From assembly GCF_042681825.1 (NCBI RefSeq), contig NZ_JBHUGH010000003.1, positions 310,001 to 374,000 on the forward strand: a stretch of 64,000 nt of DNA. Direction: 5' to 3'. This DNA comes from Halodurantibacterium flavum. Lineage in GTDB: Bacteria; Pseudomonadota; Alphaproteobacteria; Rhodobacterales; Rhodobacteraceae. A model generated the notes under the pieces. The model was given only the letters and a program-made list of their open reading frames with translations, made no database searches and was not told where the DNA came from. Below are positions 50,046-60,923 of the stretch, in pieces. Every line of letters begins with the position of its first letter. The first letter of the stretch is position 1. Both the position numbers and the translations under genes were made by a program.

Positions 50046-50979
50046 TCTGAGCTCCCTCCGCGCCGCTGTCGCTGACCACGGCGCTGTCATCCGCGTGGTG
50101 ATGGCCGAGGTGGCGGGCTCCACCCCGCGCGAGGTCGGCACCGCGATGCTGGTCTGGGCCTCGGGCCAGTCGGGCACCATCGGCGGCGGCGCGCTGGAAT
50201 ATGAGGCGACGGCCCGCGCCCGCGCGATGCTGTCCGGGGGGGAACGGCTGCGGCTTGACCGGCAGGCGCTCGGCCCGCATCTGGGCCAATGCTGCGGCGG
50301 GTCCGTCACGCTCTTGTCGGAACTCTGGGACCGCGAGACGGTGGAGGCGCTGCAAGGCCCGGTGATCGCGCGCCGGGTGACGGGGACGGATGCGATGCCC
50401 TTCGGCGTCCGACGCCTGCTGGCGGGCGCGCGCAGCGGCACACCCCCGCCCCGCCCAGGGCTGATCCAGGGCTGGATGGTCGAACCCCTCAGCCAGCCCG
50501 ACCGCCACCTTTGGGTCTGGGGGGCCGGCCATGTGGGGCGGGCCCTTGTCGATGTGCTGTCGCCACTGCCCGGGATCGCGATCACCTGGATCGACACCGA
50601 TGCCGCACGCTTCCCGCCCGTTCCGCCCGGCGTGACGCAACGCATCAGCCCCACCCCGGCAGACCTTGTGAAAGGGGCGCCCGCCACCGCAGAGCACCTG
50701 ATCCTGACCTATTCGCATGATCTCGATCTGGAGCTTTGCCACCGCCTGCTGGGCCACGGCTTTGGCTGGTGCGGCCTGATCGGCTCGGCGACGAAATGGG
50801 CGCGGTTCCGGAACCGGCTGTCGGGGCTCGGTCATACCGATGCACAGATTTTATGCATCGCCTGCCCGATAGGCGATCCGACGCTGGGAAAGCACCCACA
50901 AGCCATTGCCGTGGGCGTCGCCGCCGCGCTACTAAGGCGGGAAACCGCCGATCAATCCGCAAGGGACAGCGCCGGGTGA
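50035..50979 (+). CDS. xdhC: XdhC, molybdenum cofactor chaperone for xanthine dehydrogenase
   Basis: 314-residue protein that binds and sulfurates the molybdenum cofactor and loads it into XdhB, known from Rhodobacter capsulatus. The N-terminal XdhC/CoxI domain has GSTPREVGTAMLV and the GQCCGG segment with paired cysteines. The C-terminal Rossmann-like domain has VWGAGHVGRALV. It overlaps xdhB by 11 bp, and its stop overlaps the ATPase start (GTGA). Confidence 0.95.
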   Translation: MSFDLSSLRAAVADHGAVIRVVMAEVAGSTPREVGTAMLVWASGQSGTIGGGALEYEATARARAMLSGGERLRLDRQALGPHLGQCCGGSVTLLSELWDRETVEALQGPVIARRVTGTDAMPFGVRRLLAGARSGTPPPRPGLIQGWMVEPLSQPDRHLWVWGAGHVGRALVDVLSPLPGIAITWIDTDAARFPPVPPGVTQRISPTPADLVKGAPATAEHLILTYSHDLDLELCHRLLGHGFGWCGLIGSATKWARFRNRLSGLGHTDAQILCIACPIGDPTLGKHPQAIAVGVAAALLRRETADQSARDSAG

Positions 50980-52499
50980 CAGGAACGGAAGAGCTTTTGA
51001 GGATCGAGGGGCTGGGCAAGGCCTATCCCGGCGTCGTGGCAAACGACGACGTTTCCTTTGCGATCCGCCGGGGCGAGGTTCACGCGCTGCTGGGCGAGAA
51101 CGGCGCGGGAAAATCCACGCTGGTCAAGATGATCTACGGGCTGGTGCGCCCCGACAGCGGCCAGATGATCCTGCGCGGCAAGCCCTATGCGCCGGCCAGC
51201 CCCCATGCGGCTCGTGCCGCGGGCGTGGCGATGGTGTTCCAGCATTTCTCGTTGTTCGAGGCCTTGAACGTCGCCGAAAACGTCGCCCTGGGCATGGAAA
51301 ACCCGCCACCGCAGCGGCAACTGGCGCGCCGCATCCGTGAGGTTTCGGAAACCTATGGGCTGCCGCTCGACCCGGCCCGGCTGGTCGGCGACCTCTCTGC
51401 CGGCGAACGCCAGCGGGTCGAGATCATCCGCTGCCTCTTGCAGGACCCGAAGCTGCTGATCATGGACGAACCGACCAGTGTGCTGACGCCGCAAGAGGTC
51501 GAGATCCTGTTCCTGACCCTGCGCAAGCTGTCGGCCGAGGGCACGGCGATCCTCTATATCTCGCACAAGCTGGAGGAGATCCGCAGTCTTTGTGACCGCG
51601 CGACGATCCTGCGGCTGGGCAAGGTGGTCGGGCGCTGCACCCCGCGCGAGGTGTCGGCCCGCGACATGGCGGAAATGATGGTGGGGACCGCGCTTCAGAC
51701 CCCTGCGCGGCCCGACCATACGCCCGGGCCCCCGCTGCTGGAGGTGCGTAACCTGACGCTGCGCCCGGCCAGCCCGTTCGGGACCACGCTGCGCGATATC
51801 AGCTTTACCGTCTGCGCGGGTGAGGTGCTGGGCATCGGCGGCGTCGCCGGCAACGGGCAAGACGAACTCCTGTCTGCGCTTTCCGGCGAGGCGCGAGGCG
51901 CGGGCGAGGCCGTCAGTCTGCGCGGACGCCCGATCGGACGCCTTGGTCCGACGGAGCGGCGCGGGCTTGCCGTCCTTTCGGCCCCCGAGGAACGGCTGGG
52001 CCACGCCGCCGCCCCGGACATGAGTCTGACGGAAAACGCGATCCTGACCGCCGCGCGCCGCGAGGGCCTGCAGAACCGGGGCTTCCTGAGCTGGGGCAAA
52101 AGCCGCAGTTTCGCCGAAAAGGTCATCCGCGCCTTCGATGTCCGCACGCCCGGGCCCGGTGTCGCTGCGCGCGCGCTGTCGGGTGGCAACCTGCAGAAAT
52201 TCGTGATCGGCCGCGAGATATTGCAGCGCCCCGACGTGCTGGTGGTGAACCAGCCGACCTGGGGCGTCGATGCCGCCGCCGCCGCCGCGATCCGGCAGGC
52301 GCTGCTCGATCTGGCACAGGGCGGGGCAGCCGTGGTGGTCATCAGCCAGGATCTCGATGAACTGATGGAAATTTCGGATCGCTTTGCCGCGCTGAACGAA
52401 GGCAGGCTCAGCGCGCCGCGATCCACCCGTGGCCTGACGATGAAGGAGATAGGGCTGATGCTAGGCGGTGCGCATGACATGGAAGTTGCCCATGTCTGA
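50976..52499 (+). CDS. Nucleoside-type ABC importer, double ATPase
   Basis: 507-residue ATPase with two nucleotide-binding domains. The first has Walker A GENGAGKST (40-48), an LSAGERQR signature and Walker B LLIMDEPTSVL. The second has a degenerate Walker A (GVAGNGQDE), LSGGNLQKF, and the VNQPTWGVD Walker B typical of nucleoside importers (YufO/NupA-like). The GTG start overlaps the xdhC stop by 4 bp, tying import to purine oxidation. Purine bases or nucleosides are the likely cargo. Confidence 0.9.
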   Translation: MTGTEELLRIEGLGKAYPGVVANDDVSFAIRRGEVHALLGENGAGKSTLVKMIYGLVRPDSGQMILRGKPYAPASPHAARAAGVAMVFQHFSLFEALNVAENVALGMENPPPQRQLARRIREVSETYGLPLDPARLVGDLSAGERQRVEIIRCLLQDPKLLIMDEPTSVLTPQEVEILFLTLRKLSAEGTAILYISHKLEEIRSLCDRATILRLGKVVGRCTPREVSARDMAEMMVGTALQTPARPDHTPGPPLLEVRNLTLRPASPFGTTLRDISFTVCAGEVLGIGGVAGNGQDELLSALSGEARGAGEAVSLRGRPIGRLGPTERRGLAVLSAPEERLGHAAAPDMSLTENAILTAARREGLQNRGFLSWGKSRSFAEKVIRAFDVRTPGPGVAARALSGGNLQKFVIGREILQRPDVLVVNQPTWGVDAAAAAAIRQALLDLAQGGAAVVVISQDLDELMEISDRFAALNEGRLSAPRSTRGLTMKEIGLMLGGAHDMEVAHV

Positions 52500-52532
52500 T
52501 CCCGTGTCTGAACGGCAATCCGGTGCGCCGGC

Positions 52533-53618
52533 ATGATACGGCTTGAAAAGCGCCCCACCCCGTCGCGGTTCTGGACCGGGGCGACACCCGTTCTGGCTGT
52601 GATGCTGACCATGATCGCGGGCGGCGTGATGTTCGCGATGCTGGGCAAGGACCCGGTCGCGGCGATCCGCACGATCTTTTACGACCCTCTCTTCAACCCG
52701 ACCTTCGCGAGCTATTCGCGCCCGCAGCTTCTGGTGAAGGCCGGACCGCTGATCCTGATCGCGGTGGGGCTGTCGCTCGGGTTTCGAGCTGGCATCTGGA
52801 ATATCGGGGCCGAGGGCCAGTATATCATCGGGGCGCTTTGTGGCGCGGGCGTAGCGCTGGCGTTTTACCCTGCGGGCGGGTGGTACATCTTTCCCCTGAT
52901 GGTGATGGCGGGCGCGCTGGGGGGCTGGGCCTGGGCGATGATCCCGGCCATCCTGCGGACGCGGTTCAACACGAACGAAATCCTCGTGTCGCTGCTCCTG
53001 GTCTATGTGGCGCAGTCGCTTTTGGCCGCGATGGCGCTGGGGCGGATGCGCAACCCGCAGGGCGGCGGATTTCCCGGTTCCCGCAACCTGTCGCAATATC
53101 CGGCCGCCTCGAACCCCGAGTTGATCGCGGGCACCGGGATGCACTGGGGCGTCGTCGCGGCCTTCATCGCGGTGATCGTGGCCTACATCCTGTTGCAGCG
53201 CCACATGCTGGGCTTTCAGATCCGGTTGGCGGGGCAGGCGCCGCGCGCCGCCCGGTTCGCAGGGGTCAACACCGCGCGGCTGGTGCTGATCTGCCTTGGC
53301 ATCTCGGGCGCGCTGGCCGGAATGGCGGGGCTGTTCGAGGTCGCAGGGCCGGCGGGCCAGATCACCATCGACTTCAACTCGGGCTACGGATTCACCGCGA
53401 TCATCGTGGCGTTTCTCGGGCGGCTCAATCCGCTGGGGATCTTGCTGGCCGGGCTTCTGATGGCGTTGACCTATATCGGGGGCGAGCTGGCGCAGTTCAT
53501 GTTGGGCATCCCCTCGGCGGCGATTCAGGCGTTTCAGGGGATGCTGCTGTTCTTCCTGCTCGCCGTGGACATGCTGTCCAACTATCGCATCCGGCTGGGC
53601 CGGACAGAGGTGGCGTGA
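52533..53618 (+). CDS. Nucleoside-type ABC importer permease 1
   Basis: 361-residue inner-membrane permease of the branched-chain amino acid/ribose permease family, about ten TM helices. FRAGIWNIGAEGQYIIGAL (about 85-103) and the GYGFTAIIVAFLGRLNPLG cytoplasmic-loop segment are typical of the larger permease of BMP systems. It starts 33 bp after the ATPase stop codon. Overlaps the second permease by 1 bp (TGATG). Confidence 0.9.
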   Translation: MIRLEKRPTPSRFWTGATPVLAVMLTMIAGGVMFAMLGKDPVAAIRTIFYDPLFNPTFASYSRPQLLVKAGPLILIAVGLSLGFRAGIWNIGAEGQYIIGALCGAGVALAFYPAGGWYIFPLMVMAGALGGWAWAMIPAILRTRFNTNEILVSLLLVYVAQSLLAAMALGRMRNPQGGGFPGSRNLSQYPAASNPELIAGTGMHWGVVAAFIAVIVAYILLQRHMLGFQIRLAGQAPRAARFAGVNTARLVLICLGISGALAGMAGLFEVAGPAGQITIDFNSGYGFTAIIVAFLGRLNPLGILLAGLLMALTYIGGELAQFMLGIPSAAIQAFQGMLLFFLLAVDMLSNYRIRLGRTEVA

Positions 53619-54550
53619 TGGATCTGTCGTCGATCAACGTTCTGGTTCTCTTTGCCTCGCTCATGGTAGCGGCGACGCCGATCATGCTCGCTGCGATCGG
53701 CGAACTGGTGGTGGAAAAGGCGGGCGTGCTGAACCTCGGGGTCGAGGGGATGATGATCACCGGTGCCATCTGCGGTTTCGCCATCGCGGTCGAGACCGGA
53801 AGCCCCGCAGCGGGCTTCGTCGCGGCGGCGTTGGGCGGTGCCGCGCTCTCGCTGATCTTCGGGGTGCTGACGCAGGTCCTTCTGGCCAATCAGGTCGCGA
53901 CGGGGCTGGCGCTGACGCTCTTCGGGCTCGGCCTCTCGGCGCTGATCGGGCAGGGCTATATCGGGGTGCGGCCCCCGGCGCTGGGTCGGATGCCGATCCC
54001 GGTCCTGTCGGATCTGCCGGTCCTGGGGCGTGTCCTGTTCCGGCACGACGTCATTGTCTATCTGTCGATCGCGCTGGTGGCGGGTGTCTGGGCGATGCTG
54101 AAATACAGCCGGATGGGGCTGATCCTCCGGGCGGTCGGCGAAAGCCATGATGCGGCCCATGCGCTCGGCTACAAGGTGGTGCGCATCCGTATCCTTGCGA
54201 TCATGTTCGGGGGCGCCTGCGCCGGGCTGGGGGGCGCCTATCTATCGCTCATCCGGGTGCCGCAATGGACCGAGGGGATGACGGCGGGCGCCGGCTGGAT
54301 CGCGCTGGCCATCGTCGTCTTTGCCAGCTGGCGCCCGTGGCGCGTCATGCTGGGCGCGTATCTTTTTGGCGGGATCGTGGTGCTGCAACTCAACCTGCAG
54401 GCCGCGGGCGCGCGCATCCCGGTCGAGTATCTCTCGATGAGCCCCTATGTCATCACGATCCTCGTCCTGGTCATCATGTCCTCCAGCAGGTCGCGCGTGG
54501 CACTGAACGCCCCCGCCTCGCTGGGCAAGACCTTCCACGCCGCGCAATGA
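53618..54550 (+). CDS. Nucleoside-type ABC importer permease 2
   Basis: 310-residue second permease of the same system, about eight or nine TM helices. It has AAIGELVVEKAGVLNLGVEGMM near the N-terminus and GWIALAIVVFASWRPWRVMLG near the C-terminal third, both characteristic of this permease. Forms a heterodimer with the first permease. Start within its stop codon. Confidence 0.9.
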   Translation: MDLSSINVLVLFASLMVAATPIMLAAIGELVVEKAGVLNLGVEGMMITGAICGFAIAVETGSPAAGFVAAALGGAALSLIFGVLTQVLLANQVATGLALTLFGLGLSALIGQGYIGVRPPALGRMPIPVLSDLPVLGRVLFRHDVIVYLSIALVAGVWAMLKYSRMGLILRAVGESHDAAHALGYKVVRIRILAIMFGGACAGLGGAYLSLIRVPQWTEGMTAGAGWIALAIVVFASWRPWRVMLGAYLFGGIVVLQLNLQAAGARIPVEYLSMSPYVITILVLVIMSSSRSRVALNAPASLGKTFHAAQ

Positions 54551-54602
54551 CGCGGCGCAACATCCGGGCCGCCGGCCCCAGAACCCCGAGGGAGACGAAA
54601 CG

Positions 54603-55679
54603 ATGAAACTTTCGCGCTATCTGGCCAGTGCCGCAGTGGCCCTGGGCCTTGCGGCCACCGCGGCTGTCGCACAGGACGATCCGGTCAAGGTCGGCTTTAT
54701 CTATGTCGGCCCGATCGGCGATTTCGGCTGGTCCCACGAACATAATATCGGCCGCCTCGCGGTCGAGGAGCATTTCGGCGACGCGGTCGAAACCACCTAT
54801 GTCGAAAGCGTGCCGGAAGGCGCCGATGCGGAACGCGTGCTGACCCAGATGGCGCTCTCGGGCCATGACCTGATCTTTACCACCTCGTTCGGCTACATGG
54901 ACCCGACGATCAATGTCGCCGCCCGGTTCCCGGATGTGAAGTTCGAGCACGCGACCGGCTACAAGACCGCCGACAACGTCGCCGCCTACAATGCCCGTTT
55001 CTACGAAGGCCGCGCGGTCATCGGCCATATCGCGGGGGCGATGACGGAATCGAACATCGTGGGCTATATCGGCTCCTACCCGATCCCCGAGGTGATCCAG
55101 GGCATCAACGCGGCCTTCATCCATGCGCGCAAGGTGAACCCGGATGTGCAGTTCCGCGTCGTCTGGGTCTATAGCTGGTTCGACCCGGCGACCGAGGCTG
55201 ACGCCGCCAACGCGCTGATCGAGCAGGGCGCCGACGTGATCATGCAGCACACCGATTCCACCGCGCCGATGACCATCGCCGAAGAACGCGGCATCGTCGC
55301 CTTTGGCCAGGCCTCGGACATGTCGAACTTTGGCCCGAACGCGCAGCTGACCGCGATCGTGGACAACTGGGCCCCCTATTACATCGAGCGGGTGCAGGCG
55401 GTGATCGACGGCACCTGGGAAACCCAGAACATCTGGCACGGCATCGCCGAAGGCATGGTGGAAATCACCCCGATCAGCGATGCCGTTCCCGCCGAAGTGC
55501 GCGAGGAAGCCGAAGCGATGGCCGCCTCGATCGCTGCGGGCGAATATCATCCCTTTACCGGCCCGCTCAACTATCAGGACGGCTCGCCCTGGCTGGCCGA
55601 GGGTGAAGTCGCCGATGACGAGACGCTGCTTGGCATGAACTTCTATGTCGAGGGCATTCAGGGCGACATCCCGCAGTAA
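54603..55679 (+). CDS. BMP-family substrate-binding protein of the ABC importer
   Basis: 358-residue periplasmic binding protein. A Sec signal peptide spans about 1-23 (ATAAVA-QDD); no lipobox cysteine, so it is soluble rather than a lipoprotein. The basic-membrane-protein fold shows VGFIYVGPIGDFGWSHEHNIG at its N-terminus. The family binds purine nucleosides or bases; the xdh context points to purines. The gene ends before the strong terminator at 55704. Confidence 0.9.
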   Translation: MKLSRYLASAAVALGLAATAAVAQDDPVKVGFIYVGPIGDFGWSHEHNIGRLAVEEHFGDAVETTYVESVPEGADAERVLTQMALSGHDLIFTTSFGYMDPTINVAARFPDVKFEHATGYKTADNVAAYNARFYEGRAVIGHIAGAMTESNIVGYIGSYPIPEVIQGINAAFIHARKVNPDVQFRVVWVYSWFDPATEADAANALIEQGADVIMQHTDSTAPMTIAEERGIVAFGQASDMSNFGPNAQLTAIVDNWAPYYIERVQAVIDGTWETQNIWHGIAEGMVEITPISDAVPAEVREEAEAMAASIAAGEYHPFTGPLNYQDGSPWLAEGEVADDETLLGMNFYVEGIQGDIPQ

Positions 55680-55703
55680 GCAGGGCCTGAAGGCGCGAAA
55701 CGG

Positions 55704-55729
55704 AAAGCCCCGCCATGGCGGGGCTTTTT
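55704..55729 (+). terminator. Strong intrinsic terminator after the BMP gene
   Basis: Perfect stem AAAGCCCCGCC/GGCGGGGCTTT followed by TT, 24 nt after the stop. The self-complementary stem could end transcription from either side, but GFA is read from the other strand and only its 3' end lies close. Confidence 0.85.
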
Positions 55730-55753
55730 CATGGGGCCAGTGGGTTCATGGGA

Positions 55754-56179
55754 TCAGTGAGGTGCCGGTTCGTATCGCAGAACGCCCGCCACACGCGGAC
55801 CGCCGCCCTGATCCGACGGATGCGCGATCCCGTCCAGCACCGTAACCTCGGCAAAGTCAAAGGGGCTCACGCCTTCGATGCAGGCGACGTTGATCCCGAA
55901 CTGGCTCGGGTTCGAACGGCGCTGGTGATGGGTGTAGATCCCGCAGGTGCGGCAGAAATAGTGCTTCGCCGTTCCCGTGTTGAACTGATAAAGCGTCAGG
56001 TTTTCGGCCCCCTGGACGAAGACGATGTCGTCAAGCTGGGCCGATACGGCAATCGCGCCCCGCATCCGGCAAAAGGAACAGCTGCAACGGCGCGCGGTGT
56101 TGAAACCGTCCGTCAGGCGCACGCGGAAACGGACCGCTCCGCAATGGCAGGCTACGTTATGTTCGGGACGATCATCCAT
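55754..56179 (-). CDS. GFA/CENP-V-fold zinc protein
   Basis: 141-residue protein of the glutathione-dependent formaldehyde-activating (GFA) fold. Zinc cysteines occur as CHCGAVRF, RRCSCSFCR and YFCRTCG. Family members include GFA, which helps condense formaldehyde with glutathione, but many have unknown roles. I chose the ATG at 56179, with GGAG 8 nt upstream. Convergent with the BMP gene. Confidence 0.88.
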   Translation of the reverse strand: MDDRPEHNVACHCGAVRFRVRLTDGFNTARRCSCSFCRMRGAIAVSAQLDDIVFVQGAENLTLYQFNTGTAKHYFCRTCGIYTHHQRRSNPSQFGINVACIEGVSPFDFAEVTVLDGIAHPSDQGGGPRVAGVLRYEPAPH

Positions 56180-56243
56180 GGCTGCTCTCCTGATCCCCGG
56201 CAAGGCTAGCGCTGCACGACGGCATCGGCAAGCCGCGCAAACG

Positions 56244-56269
56244 AAAACGGGGCCCCCGAAGGGACCCCG
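56244..56269 (-). terminator. Intrinsic terminator of groEL
   Basis: Minus-strand stem CGGGGTCCC-TTCG-GGGGCCCCG followed by TTTT, about 25 nt after the groEL stop. UUCG tetraloop, one G-T pair. Confidence 0.85.
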
Positions 56270-56294
56270 CCATGAAGCTCTGCCAGGGGCAGGA

Positions 56295-57935
<1,641 letters not shown>

Positions 57936-57976
57936 TTTGCTTGCTCCTGGTAGTCTGGATTACGGGTTTGCGACGA

Positions 57977-58264
57977 TCAGGCGATGATGCCCAGGATGTC
58001 GCTTTCCTTCATGATCAGCAGTTCCTGACCGTCGATCGTGACTTCGGTGCCCGACCATTTGCCGAACAGGACACGATCACCAGCCTTGACCGACGGTGCG
58101 ATCAGTTCGCCCGAGTCCTTGCGCGCGCCTTCGCCAACCGCAACGATCTCGCCCTCGGCCGGCTTTTCCTTGGCGGTGTCGGGGATGATCAGACCGCCCT
58201 TGGTTTTTTCGTCGCCTTCGACGCGGCGAACCAGAACACGGTCGTGCAACGGTTTGAATGCCAT
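57977..58264 (-). CDS. groES: Co-chaperonin GroES
   Basis: 95-residue lid of the chaperonin. It has FKPLHDRVLVRRVEGDEKTKGG with the mobile loop and the conserved DRVLFGKWSGTEVTIDGQELLI. First gene of groES-groEL. Confidence 0.98.
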   Translation of the reverse strand: MAFKPLHDRVLVRRVEGDEKTKGGLIIPDTAKEKPAEGEIVAVGEGARKDSGELIAPSVKAGDRVLFGKWSGTEVTIDGQELLIMKESDILGIIA

Positions 58265-58301
58265 CTGAGAACGCTCCCTAAAGGTTCCAGGTTATATCTC
58301 G

Positions 58302-58328
58302 TTAGCACTCATGACAGCCGAGTGCTAA
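58302..58328 (-). promoter_or_regulatory. CIRCE operator of groESL
   Basis: Perfect CIRCE element TTAGCACTC-N9-GAGTGCTAA, the HrcA-binding operator. It lies between the start codon of groES (58264) and the promoter, at or just after the predicted transcription start. Confidence 0.97.
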
Positions 58329-58336
58329 CGAAGCGA

Positions 58337-58365
58337 GAGGTAATTAAGAGGCCGGTCGCTGTCAA
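58337..58365 (-). promoter_or_regulatory. Promoter of groESL
   Basis: Minus strand TTGACA (58360-58365), 17 bp spacer, TACCTC (58337-58342). The -35 is perfect and the -10 weak. A start near 58330 puts CIRCE at the 5' end of the transcript. Confidence 0.55.
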
Positions 58366-58464
58366 CCGGCCACACGAAAAATCACATCACGGGGAAGAGG
58401 TGACAATGCAGGCGCAGCAATCTATAACGCCGCCGAGATGATCCCAACCGGATGGACCCAATCC

Positions 58465-59382
58465 ATGATCAAAGTTTTCGGCCACAAGTCCCCCGACACC
58501 GACTCGACCGGGTCGCCCATCATCTGGGCCTGGTATCTGTCAGAGGTAAAGGGCACCCCCGCCAAAGCCGTCCTTCTGGGCGAACCCAATACCGAGGCGC
58601 TTTATGTCCTCAACCGCTGGGGTCTGGAAAAGCCGGAGATCATCGCCGATGTCAGCGCCGACGATACCTGCGTCATCGTCGACACCAACAACCCCGCCGA
58701 GCTTCCCCCTTCGGTGAATGATGCGAAGGTGCTGGAGGTGATCGACCACCACCTGCTGACCGGCGGTATCAAGACCAAGACGCCGATCAACGTGACGATC
58801 CGCCCGCTCGCCTGCACGGCGACGATCATGCACGACCTGATGGGCGATGCGACCGACCGGATGCCCGACGCGATCCGGGGCGCGATGCTGTCCTGCATCC
58901 TGTCGGACACGCTGGAATTCCGCAGCCCCACCACCACCGATCACGACCGTGACCTGGCGCTCAAGCTGGCGGCACAACTGGGGATCGATATCCCCTCCTA
59001 CGCGGCGGAAATGTTCGAGGCGAAATCCGATATCTCGGCCTTCGGCGATGCCGAACTGCTGCGGATGGATTCCAAGGAATACGAGGTTGCGGGCACGCAG
59101 TTCCGCGTCTCGGTGCTGGAAACCACGGCGCCGCGCCTTGTGCTGGACCGCAAGGACAGCCTGATGGCCACGATGCCCGCGGTTGCCGCCGAGGACGGGG
59201 CGCATCAGGTCCTGCTGTTTGTGGTCGACATCCTGCGCGAAGAGGCGACGCTGCTCGTCCCGAACGAACTGGTCAAGACGATCGCGGAAAAGAGCTTCGG
59301 CGTTCCCGTCACGGGCGACACCGTGGTCCTGCCGGGCATCATGAGCCGCAAGAAGCAGATCATCCCGGCGCTGACGCTCTGA
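58465..59382 (+). CDS. ppaC: Manganese-dependent inorganic pyrophosphatase (family II)
   Basis: 305-residue DHH-family enzyme that hydrolyses pyrophosphate. KVFGHKSPDTDSTGS provides metal ligands, and VIDHHLLTGG is the DHH motif. The C-terminal domain ends with the conserved MSRKKQIIPALT. Family II enzymes replace the usual family I Ppa in a number of alphaproteobacteria. I chose the ATG at 58465; the ATG at 58438 has no ribosome site and adds an unfamily-like extension. Divergent from groES. Confidence 0.94.
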   Translation: MIKVFGHKSPDTDSTGSPIIWAWYLSEVKGTPAKAVLLGEPNTEALYVLNRWGLEKPEIIADVSADDTCVIVDTNNPAELPPSVNDAKVLEVIDHHLLTGGIKTKTPINVTIRPLACTATIMHDLMGDATDRMPDAIRGAMLSCILSDTLEFRSPTTTDHDRDLALKLAAQLGIDIPSYAAEMFEAKSDISAFGDAELLRMDSKEYEVAGTQFRVSVLETTAPRLVLDRKDSLMATMPAVAAEDGAHQVLLFVVDILREEATLLVPNELVKTIAEKSFGVPVTGDTVVLPGIMSRKKQIIPALTL

Positions 59383-59433
59383 CCCCCTTGGGCGCCCGTG
59401 TCGGGCGCCCCCTTCCCCCAGAGGACGACCGAC

Positions 59434-60315
59434 ATGACCCGCATCATCCGCGCGCTGGCCGAGATTTCCGACAGCTATGACGCGCTCTTCTGCGACCTCT
59501 GGGGCTGCGTGCATAACGGCCATGCCGCCTATCCGGCTGCTGTCGCAGCGCTTCAGGCATTCCGGGCCAAGGGCGGAACGGTCATCCTGATGACCAATGC
59601 CCCGCGTCCGGCGCCGGCGATCATCGCGACCTTCGGCCGCCTCGGCATCCCGGACGACGCCTATGACGCGGTCGTCACCTCGGGCGATGCGGCGCAGGCG
59701 GGCATGGTGATGGGCGTGGTGGGCCGCAAGGTATACCACCTGGGTCCCGAAAAGGACCTGCCCTTCTTCACCGAGATCCCCGACGACCTGCGCGCCTTGG
59801 GTGAGGTGACGCGGGTGCCCCTGCAAGAGGCCGAAGGCATCGTCTGCACCGGCCTCTTTGACGAGATGACGGAAACGCCGGACGATTATCGCGCCACGCT
59901 GCTTCACGCCAAGAACGAGGGGATGAAGCTTTTGTGCGCCAACCCCGACATCGTGGTGGATTACGGCGAAACGCGGATCTATTGCGCGGGCGCGCTGGCC
60001 GAGCGCTACACCGAGATGGGCGGGCAGAGCCTTTACTTCGGCAAGCCGCATCCGCCGATCTACGATCTGGCGCGACGCCGGCTTGCGGCGATGGACAAGG
60101 TGATCGACGACCGCCGGATCCTTTGCGTCGGCGACGGGATCTTTACCGATGTGCAGGGCGGCGTGAGCGAGGGGATCGACGCGCTGTTCATCACCGGCGG
60201 TCTGGCGGCGAATGAATTCGGCGATGACCCCGAACACCCGCATGAGGCGCTGCTGCTGCCGTGGCTCGATGAACGACAGCTGACGCCTGCCGCGGCGATC
60301 GGCAGGCTCCGGTAA
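59434..60315 (+). CDS. HAD-superfamily class IIA hydrolase
   Basis: 293-residue haloacid-dehalogenase-type phosphatase, substrate unknown. Motif I is CDLWGCVHNG, where the first Asp is the nucleophile, followed by LMTNAPRPA (motif II) and VGDGIFTDVQGG (motif IV). It belongs to the group that also contains NagD-like and alphaproteobacterial TIGR01459-type proteins. I chose the ATG at 59434, with GAGG upstream. Confidence 0.88.
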   Translation: MTRIIRALAEISDSYDALFCDLWGCVHNGHAAYPAAVAALQAFRAKGGTVILMTNAPRPAPAIIATFGRLGIPDDAYDAVVTSGDAAQAGMVMGVVGRKVYHLGPEKDLPFFTEIPDDLRALGEVTRVPLQEAEGIVCTGLFDEMTETPDDYRATLLHAKNEGMKLLCANPDIVVDYGETRIYCAGALAERYTEMGGQSLYFGKPHPPIYDLARRRLAAMDKVIDDRRILCVGDGIFTDVQGGVSEGIDALFITGGLAANEFGDDPEHPHEALLLPWLDERQLTPAAAIGRLR

Positions 60316-60363
60316 CTTCTGGCTAGGCCAAGGCATCCGATTGAAATTTTATTGCGCGCAGGA

Positions 60364-60391
60364 TTGCCGCAACTGCAAAATGTGCTATATC
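60364..60391 (+). promoter_or_regulatory. Promoter of the MaoC gene
   Basis: TTGCCG (60364-60369), 16 bp spacer, TATATC (60386-60391), about 35 bp before the start codon at 60426. Confidence 0.5.
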
Positions 60392-60425
60392 CCGGGCGGG
60401 ACCTGACCCGCAGCGGGAGGCACGA

Positions 60426-60884
60426 ATGTTCGACAGGACCGGGACCGACAATCTGCCGCGCGGCACGATCTGCATCGAGGATCTCGAGATCGGGATGTCG
60501 CGCCATCTGCGCAAGCAGGTGACCGACCGGGATATCGAGCTTTTTGCCGAGGTCTCAACCGACCGGAACCCGGTGCATCTGGACGAAAGCTATGCGCAGG
60601 ACACGATCTTTGCCGGGCGGATCGCCCATGGGATGCTGACCGCGGGGCTGGTTTCCGCTGTGATCGGCGAACAGCTTCCGGGCCATGGGACGGTCTATCT
60701 TGGCCAGAGCCTCAGGTTCATGGCGCCGGTCCGCCCCGGCGACGTGGTTCTGGCCGAGGTGACGGTGACCGCCATCGACCATTCCCGGCGCCGTGTCACC
60801 CTTGAAACCCGCTGCGCCGTGGGCGATACCACCGTCCTGAAGGGCGAGGCGCTGGTGCTTGCGCCCAGCCGCAAGTTCGACTGA
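60426..60884 (+). CDS. MaoC-like (R)-specific enoyl-CoA hydratase
   Basis: 152-residue single hot-dog domain of the MaoC/PhaJ type. The hydratase-2 motif is FAEVSTDRNPVHLDESYAQ with the catalytic Asp and His, followed by GRIAHGMLTAGL. It hydrates trans-2-enoyl-CoA to the (R)-3-hydroxyacyl-CoA, the form that feeds polyhydroxyalkanoate synthesis. No pha genes are nearby, so the pathway is not established. Confidence 0.88.
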   Translation: MFDRTGTDNLPRGTICIEDLEIGMSRHLRKQVTDRDIELFAEVSTDRNPVHLDESYAQDTIFAGRIAHGMLTAGLVSAVIGEQLPGHGTVYLGQSLRFMAPVRPGDVVLAEVTVTAIDHSRRRVTLETRCAVGDTTVLKGEALVLAPSRKFD

Positions 60885-60923
60885 CGGCATGTGACAGCGG
60901 CGGGCGCCCCGCCCGGGGGGACG

